Of a stretch of DNA of 37,635 nucleotides, positions 31,031 through 37,635 are shown one piece after another. Origin of the DNA: Micractinium sp. NFX-FRZ (Eukaryota; Chlorophyta; Trebouxiophyceae; Chlorellales; Chlorellaceae). Both the position numbers and the translations under genes were made by a program. The notes below the pieces were generated by a model. It was not told the DNA's origin. It worked only from the letters and a program-made list of their open reading frames with translations, and did no database searches. Where the stretch lies: assembly GCA_029339195.1 (NCBI GenBank), contig JAPTJF010000551.1, forward strand, positions 1 to 37,635, read 5' to 3'. Position 1 is the stretch's first letter, and every line of letters starts with the position of its first letter.

Positions 31031-34000
31031 ATGGTGGCCTGCCGCAACATGATGCCCCGGCTTGCAGTGTTGCTCGCCCTGGCGGCGCTGGCCGCCTCGG
31101 CGCTGGCCGCCCGCGACAGCATCGATAGCATGTGGATCACTGCGACGCCCCTCAATGCCGGACGCGAGTGAGCGTTCTAGTCTGGATGCAAAACGGCGCG
31201 AGAGGGAGGCAGGGCGGTCCGGGTCTGTATTTCCCGCCGGCCGGTTTGGAACCTGGCCAGCCCACCCCAGCGGCACTGGTGGTCCTGGGGGCTGCAGAGG
31301 CCTTCACGCCGCATCACTCCTCCAATTGCGGCCCCTTTGCCCCACCGCAGCCTGAAGCAAGTGCAGGCCCAGGTTTTCGGAGGCAAGGACGCTGCGAAGG
31401 GCAGGTGCGCCGGTGGGGGCATATGTGTGGTGGAGGGTGCGCCGCCCGGGATGATGGATCCATGGGAGGGCAGGACCGCCCCCCCTGGATGCACATATAC
31501 AACAGAGCATCAGGCCGCCGATGCACCCCCCCTGCCATCCTGGGCCTCTTAAAAACCACATTCTCCACTCCCGCGCCCTTCCAGGTATCCTTACTTTGCT
31601 AGCCTGCGCACAAAGGAGACCTATTTCCCCTACTGCGGCGGTGCTGGTGAGCTGCAGGCCGGGCCAGCCGGGTGCAGGTCGGGCTGCAGGCCGGGCCAGC
31701 CCCAAACCTGCACTTTGTGCCAGAGAGCCTGGCCAGGCGTCGCTTTCGGGGGCATGCCAGCATGCTCTGCCACCCACCGCCTGCCAACATCATCAGTGCA
31801 GGCTGCAGCCTCGAGCGTACCTCTCCCGCACTCAAATGCCAGGCTGGCACCCAGCTGCGAGCGCCGTCAACCGGGCGCCCCCTGCCTGCCACTCCAGCGC
31901 CTGCCGTTCAAGTGCCCTTGGTTTTCGGGCGCGCCCCACCACCCCTGCAGTTATTAACTACGGGACGGGGGCCAAGCCTGGCGCCCTGAGCGGCAAGATC
32001 ATCCTCACCGCTGCCCACGTGGGTCCTGCTGGCACCGCGGAGCGCTGCCACTGCCGCGCACCTGCCTGTCCCCCACCTGCCCGCCTGCCCGGTTGGAACA
32101 AGCCGTCAACTGGCTGGGTTGCCATGCCCCCTGCCTGCGCAGCGCGCACGCGCCTCACCTGCAATGCAGCCTCCCCGGGGTGTGCTGCCACGCCCGCTTG
32201 GCTTCCAAGGCCGCGCAGCTTCACAACCTGCCCGCGTCGCCCCTCGCCCCTGCAGTGCTTCAAGAATGCCGACGCCAATGACCCGGAGACGGGTGTGTCC
32301 CCCGCCAAGCTCAACCCACTGGTGAGTGCACCTTGGCTCAGTTGGATGGAACCCTGCTGGTCGGGGAACCCTGTTGAATGGAACCCTGCAGGCAGTTGGT
32401 CGGGGCGTTGTCCAGCTGGGCGCCGGCGCCTGCCCTCTCTAGCCACCTTGGGCCGGCTATGTGAAGCTTCTGCCCCCCTCGCCTGCCCCCTGCCCCGACA
32501 ACACGGCAAGGTCCAAGAATCCCTGCCTCTGCCTCGGCCTGCACGCTGCCAATTCCCCTCCCGCATCCCTTGCCTCCCTCCCCAGTCACCCTTTGCTCCC
32601 TCCCCCCCGCCCCTCCCCCCCAGGTGTTCATTAACCCCTACACCCGCCTCGGGGGCCTGGACAGCAACAAGATGTACGGCCAGTTCCCACCCACCACGCC
32701 CGCCGGCGGCACCCCCAACTACGCAGATGCCACGGTGATGCGCTCCACCTACGCCACCTTTGTGCACGAGTGCTACAACTACATGTGAGCTGAGCCAATG
32801 TGTCAAGTGTGCACCTCTGTGCTGTGTTTGTTGACTAGGGCTACCAAGTGAGTGATGGGAGATGGAATCGAGTGCTGGGGAAGGCTTGCACCATGACCAA
32901 CCATAACCAACACTTCAGAGCGCGCATGCCTGAGCACCTCGCTGCCTCCCCACAACAGCTTGCCTGTGTGGGCGCGTATGTTCACTGTTTCATGCTCAAC
33001 TTGGCTGGCCGTGCTCCGTGCCGCAGGTGCGGCCCCAACTACGTGAAGAACAAGGCCATGCCGGGCAACTTGGAGCACGACATTGGTGAGGCCTCAAAAG
33101 GGTGTGGTCATTGCACCCCGCCGCTCGGGATGGGGTGTTGTGGGTGGGATGGGCTGGATGCTGCAGTGTACGTGCAAAATGATAGAGTTGCAGTGGACAC
33201 GAATGGCCGGGGCGCCCAAAGTTTGCGCCAAAGGTGGCCCTGATGCCAAGCGCCCCTCTCACCCCTGCCTCATCACGTGCAGCCCTCATGCTGCTGGACG
33301 CCCAGATCGGCGCGCCCGCAGCAACACCCACCCTCCTCATCTCTCCCAGTGAGTGCTGCTGCCTGGAGCCATGCTGCTGAGGCTGCGCCCCGGTGCGGTT
33401 CAGGGTGCCACGCTTGCTCGCCCACCGCACGCGCCTGGCAGCCTCGCATGCTTGCTGCCGCGCACGCGCCCCGCCCCAAACACCTCCATCTTCTGAAGAA
33501 GAAGAAGAAGAAGATTACAGCCCGAGGGCGTGGAGTTGAGGAAGCCAACAGGAAATCAAGCCAAAGGCACCAGTCAGCTACCATTCCATTCCATCTTCTG
33601 ACCAGCCCTCGTGTCCCCACCGCGTCCCATCCCTCCCATGCAGCCGGCACCCCCAAGCCGGGCTGCAAGGCGGGCCTGTCCTGCAAGGGCCTGCCCGGAG
33701 AGACCACCAACCTGCGGCTTGTCGGAATGGGAAGAATCACCACCCTGGCTGGCGCCACCCACGCCACCTACCTCCAGGAGGTGCGACCCTGAATCGTGAA
33801 GCTCCGTTTGTCAACAGTTCCACTGCCTGTTTTGGTTGCGAGGGGCCAAGGCCTCTCCCAAGGGGACAGCCGCTGGAAAGACCCTCTGTGCATGCTCAAT
33901 CAGTCACTAGCCGCCATCCGGGCACCGGGGTTCGCCTCACTTCCTGTGTTTGGCGTCACAGGTGGCTTGCGGCCCCTCTGGCTACCCCGCCATGCGCTAC

Positions 34001-37000
34001 CCCCGTTTCAGTCTTAATGACAGCCAACAGCCTGGCGGCCAATGCATGCCTCATCACACGTGCCAAGCCTGACGGCCAATGCCTGCCTGCCTCATCACAC
34101 GCGCAGGGCGACTACCCCCTCCGTGAGAACACCATCTGCGACACCGAGGTGCCCACGGGCCTCCCCGCCTTCCCCTTCACCAACAACTCCCGCATCTGCG
34201 CCGGCAAGGCTGGCACTGGCCCTGCTTCCTGCCCGGGCGACTCTGGCGGCAGCCTGTTTGTGCCTGGCACCAAGTGGCAGGAGGACGAGGTGAGCATTGG
34301 GCAGGTTTAGAGTGCGGCAAGTTTGCGCGGAGGGAGAGGCAGGTTTATCTCATCGGCAGGACGATTAAGCAAGTGTATGTGGGAGGGTATGGTTTGTGCC
34401 ACATGGCGGCTGATCTGGCAAGCTAGCGGGGACTGAAATCCTGGCAGGTAAGTGGCCCCTTGGTGCCCTTTGACATGGAGGCTGTATGTGCGTACTCAGT
34501 GCCAAGTGGTGGGGCGGCTAAGCTAGCAGGCACACGGCTGGCGGGTGCTTGCCAGCTCACTGCAGTGGCCGCGCTGCATGCTGCCGACCTGCGATCTCCT
34601 GCATTTGTCGCACCAAGTCTGCTGCTACCATGCCAACGCTTGAGGGCGGTTCCCTGAGCATCACCCCCACAAGCGGCCCCCCTTCTGTCGTGCAGGCAGT
34701 GGGCCTGGTGAGCTACGGCATCACTCTGAGCAAGGACGGCAAAGTCACCACACAGTGCAACTATAAGCCAAGTGAGTAGCCAGGGTGCCAACAGACAGCC
34801 AAGTGCAGCATATCGTTCCTTGGCCAGGCGTGGATTGGCTGCCCGGTGCCACGCCGGTCATTGCATGCAAGGGTGGCACTGCGGCTTGCTGGAACTGCAC
34901 CATGTTCAGTGCTCGACTGACCAACTCTCCCCACACTGCTCACCCACGCTGCTGCAGAGATCCTCACCGATAGTGAGTGGCCTGGGCAGCCCGGGGCCGC
35001 CGCCATTGTGGCACCGTCCACAGCGCAGCGCAGCCTTGCCTAGCGCAGCAATCACGGGCTGCCAGCTCCCGGCATGCACCTCACCCGGCAGCGCAGTACG
35101 ATTGCATGCCCAGGGCGGGGGGTTGTTTGACCAGCGCCCAGCCAATATACAGCTGCAGGCTGGCGTGTCCTGGGCCGCTGTTGCCGGCCACGCCTGACCC
35201 TTGACCACTCCTCTCCCTTGCTGCAGTTGCCACTGAGCGCCAGTGGATTGGGTCCAAGATTTTGATGATGGAGGCCACCTTTTTCGAATGTGAGCACTTG
35301 CCTGCTCGCCTGCTTGGGCCAGCTGGCTCCTTGGGGTCTCTCGGGTAATGTCCTGCATTTGGCATCCGCGTTGCTTGAAGAGTGCCAGCCAGCGAGTGCC
35401 AGCCGTGCGGGCACCCCGCCAGCGCCTGCCCGCGTACGCGCCCCCTTACTGGTCGTTGACAACGGCATTGGCTACGGTACCCCGTGCTCCTGCTGCAGAT
35501 ACAATGGACATCACCATTCGGCGCAAGGCCAGCAGCAGTAGCACTGTCACGTTCATCCACCAGGAGGAGATGCCCATGCAAGCCCAGATCGAGCTGGCCC
35601 AGCTGCTCACAAGGATCATTGGCAAAAAGCCCAGCCCCGGCGCCTCACCCTGGCAGGTGACCGACTGCGCTGGGCTTGGCTGGCCTCCCGTTGCTGATGT
35701 GGCCAGGGTGTATCCGGGCGCTTGGGCAGTGCGCTTCCAACCCAGGCCAGCCGGGAGTATGGCTGCTGGCGGGGCTGTGGGGTAGAGGCTCCCATCCACT
35801 CCCACCACACACCCACCCCTGCCCCTCCCACCCACCCCGCAGGTCTCCTACTACAGCTACAAGGCTGAGAAGGACGGCCGCCTGCGCTTCAAGTGGACCA
35901 CCAAGAAGACGTGGGAGCAGGTCAAGTGAGTGCGCTTGCGTGTGTGACTAGGGGACCAAGGGGGGCGGATGGTGTGGCGCGGCCGCCGGCGCCCAAGCCC
36001 CTCAGCTGGCAGCCAGATGCCGGCGCATGCAGGGCCTCTCGCAGAGTGTTGCCTCAACCTCACATGCCCACGCTGTGCATGCTGGCACCCCCCCGCCCCC
36101 ACCCGCAGGGAGTTCTTCACCACTGGCGCCTACCTGGCCCCCGGCGCATGCAAGAACTCCCCCACCGAGTGGTGGCTGGGCAAGCCCGACTGCAAGAGCG
36201 GCCCCTTCAGCACCACTCCGATGGCGACCAAGGGCTTCCTGTGGTGGACCAAGCCCGCTGCTGTCTCGTACTACAGGTGGGGTGGGTCGACCAGGGGCAG
36301 AGGCATCAGTGGCAGGCGATAGACGAAACGCGTGTGGGGCAGCGCGCCAACCATGGCACCCCAAAGTGCAGCTGAAACTGGTCTACCTCCCCCCCACTGC
36401 CTCCCTTGCCGCAGGAACACGCTCGACATGATTGAGCAGACGCTGAAGGAGACTGTGGGTGAGCGGGCTGGGCAGGATCAGGGAATGGGTGCCAGGCATC
36501 GCAAAGTGCACTGCACAGTGTGGATGGGGAACCCTGCCCCTTGCGCCCCTTCGTGTGCTGCCCCCCATTGCCGCCATCCCAGTGGCTGCCCGCACCCCGC
36601 CCAGCTGCCACCGCCCCCACACTGCCTGGCGTTCACCCTGCTGCCAGTCATGCCAGCATGCCTCCTTGAAAGTGGCACCCACATAACAACACCCGAGTGT
36701 GGCCACAGCGTGCAGACTCAAGCAAGCAGGCATGCTCTTGCTGAGGAATGCACCCCCGCCAACCAAACAACACACCATCCTTCCACGCTTGCAGACGCCG
36801 ACGACAACAGCGCCGAATTTGTCGTCACGAGCATTGCCATCACCAACGGGTTCTCCAAGGCCCCAGGTGAGCCCTGCTCTGCTGCCCATGGGTGTGCATA
36901 TGAGCACACACGTGCGGACAGCGCAGTGGGTGAAGAGCGCAGTGGGAGCGAGCTGCCAAGGTTGCATGGAGGGGCGGGCGGGCGGCAGGTGAGGCTCGCA

Positions 37001-37214
37001 AATAACTCCCGTGGCAGCTGGCCTTTCTTATCAGCCCGGCGCTCGGGGCCAGCCAGTTGCTGTACAGCCGTGCAGTCGAGCACAGCCGCCGCTGGCTGGC
37101 TCGTGCCCCCTGTTCACCAGTTTCTTGCACCCACAATGGCGCCCTGCAGGCTGCACCGGCAGCGGCATCAATGCATGCGCCAAGTCCGCCCCCTTCCCCG
37201 CCGTCCAGAAGTAG
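31031..37214 (+). CDS. Secreted S1-family serine protease with long C-terminal extension
   Basis: Exons: 31031-31167, 31351-31404, 31585-31646, 31951-32018, 32256-32321, 32624-32784, 33027-33085, 33283-33348, 33644-33780, 34107-34289, 34696-34771, 34958-34972, 35227-35289, 35499-35656, 35843-35925, 36109-36276, 36415-36458, 36795-36866, 37150-37214; 578 residues. MMPRLAVLLALAALAASALA is a signal peptide. The trypsin fold begins at VFGGKDAAKGRYPYFASLR (Val54). It has ILTAAHCF (His107), EHDIALLML (Asp201), SCPGDSGGSL (Ser316) and VGLVSYGI, so the triad is intact. The residue at the trypsin Asp189 position is Ala310, so cleavage after Lys/Arg is not expected. From about residue 360 an unrecognised region continues with several Cys and the motif TRIIGKKPSPGASPWQV (about 420-436), which looks like a second S1 N-terminus. 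The enzyme probably acts outside the cell or in a vacuole. Confidence 0.85.
33495..33552 (+). repeat. GAA-tract dispersed repeat, copy 3 (partial)
   Basis: A GAA tract of about 18 bases is followed by GAGGGCGTGGAGTTGAGGAA and GCCAACAGGAAATC, a diverged match to the first half of copies 1 and 2. It lies in intron 8 of the serine protease gene. Confidence 0.6.
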
Positions 37215-37635
37215 GCCTCCGGCAGAAGCCGCAGCACAGCCGCTCCCAGGCTCGGAGCCCACCCAGGTCAAGCTTGTGCACCGGGGGGGCACCAGCCGGC
37301 GGGCCACCGTGCTTTGCCCTTTACAGAAGCCCTTACGGCAGCCAGTTCCCGAGGCCTGGGCCTCGCCGAACTCCTGCCTGTTTTTACTTCCCTTGTTGTC
37401 CGCTTGGACACCCTCTGCGAGCTTTAAGAATAGTCGCACGCCACCACCCCGGTTTTGCCATTCCACCAAGCATCCCTGCTCGGCGCTGCGCCCTCACCCA
37501 GCCCCAGCAACGTGTGCCTGCCTCTCCGCTTAAATCACTCTTCAATGTGCACACCACACACAAGGGGAACGAACCTTCAATTGAACTCACACCCTCCCCA
37601 GTGAAGTGGGTGCAAAGTGGCTGGTAAGGTGCTTT
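37215..37635. other. 3' flank of the serine protease gene
   Basis: Probably 3' UTR. No TGTAA and no second gene were seen before the window ends. Confidence 0.45.

Overview
The window looks like nuclear DNA of a GC-rich green alga, probably a core chlorophyte of the Chlorella/Trebouxiophyceae type. The coding exons are short and are interrupted by introns of about 100-450 bases that mostly end in C-rich tracts followed by TGCAG or CGCAG. Donors are mostly GTGAG or GTGCG. TGTAA, the chlorophyte poly(A) signal, lies downstream of two of the genes. The proteins also fit: a chloroplast PPR factor of MRL1 type, secreted proteases, and SPP/PPP-rich linkers. No bacterial operons, tRNAs, rRNAs or CRISPR arrays were seen. 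All gene models were spliced by hand; exon phases close in frame in every model.

Layout. (1) 1-3143, plus strand: the 3' part of a membrane acyltransferase-3 family gene, truncated at the window edge. (2) 4501-18754, minus strand: the main object, a run of about 42 exons that can be spliced in one continuous frame. It encodes a predicted protein of about 1931 residues: signal peptide, papain-like (C1A) cysteine protease, proline-rich linker, six-bladed NHL propeller A, linker, NHL propeller B, linker, PPC-like beta-sandwich, linker, NHL propeller C, linker, NHL propeller D, proline-rich tail. It may instead be two adjacent genes divided near 13091-12894. (3) 19306-20072, plus strand: a decayed inverted copy of the last three exons of that gene. 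(4) 20703-29187, plus strand: a chloroplast-targeted PPR protein of 1066 residues resembling MRL1, the rbcL mRNA stabilising factor, in 17 exons. (5) 31031-37214, plus strand: a secreted trypsin-fold (S1) serine protease with a long cysteine-containing C-terminal extension, 578 residues in 19 exons.

Other structure. A short dispersed repeat with a GAA tract occurs three times (4385-4482, 14881-15000, 33495-33552), always in introns or 3' flanks. Five introns appear to use GC-AG borders. Two of these sit at the equivalent position of two duplicated linker units of the large protease. Several introns carry GCTGT- or GCCT-type tandem repeats.

The two proteases both carry secretion signals and intact catalytic triads, so they probably act outside the cytosol. 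The acyltransferase is an integral membrane protein and the PPR protein acts in the chloroplast. Nothing in the sequence links the four genes in one pathway; as usual in a eukaryotic nuclear genome they are likely independent neighbours.
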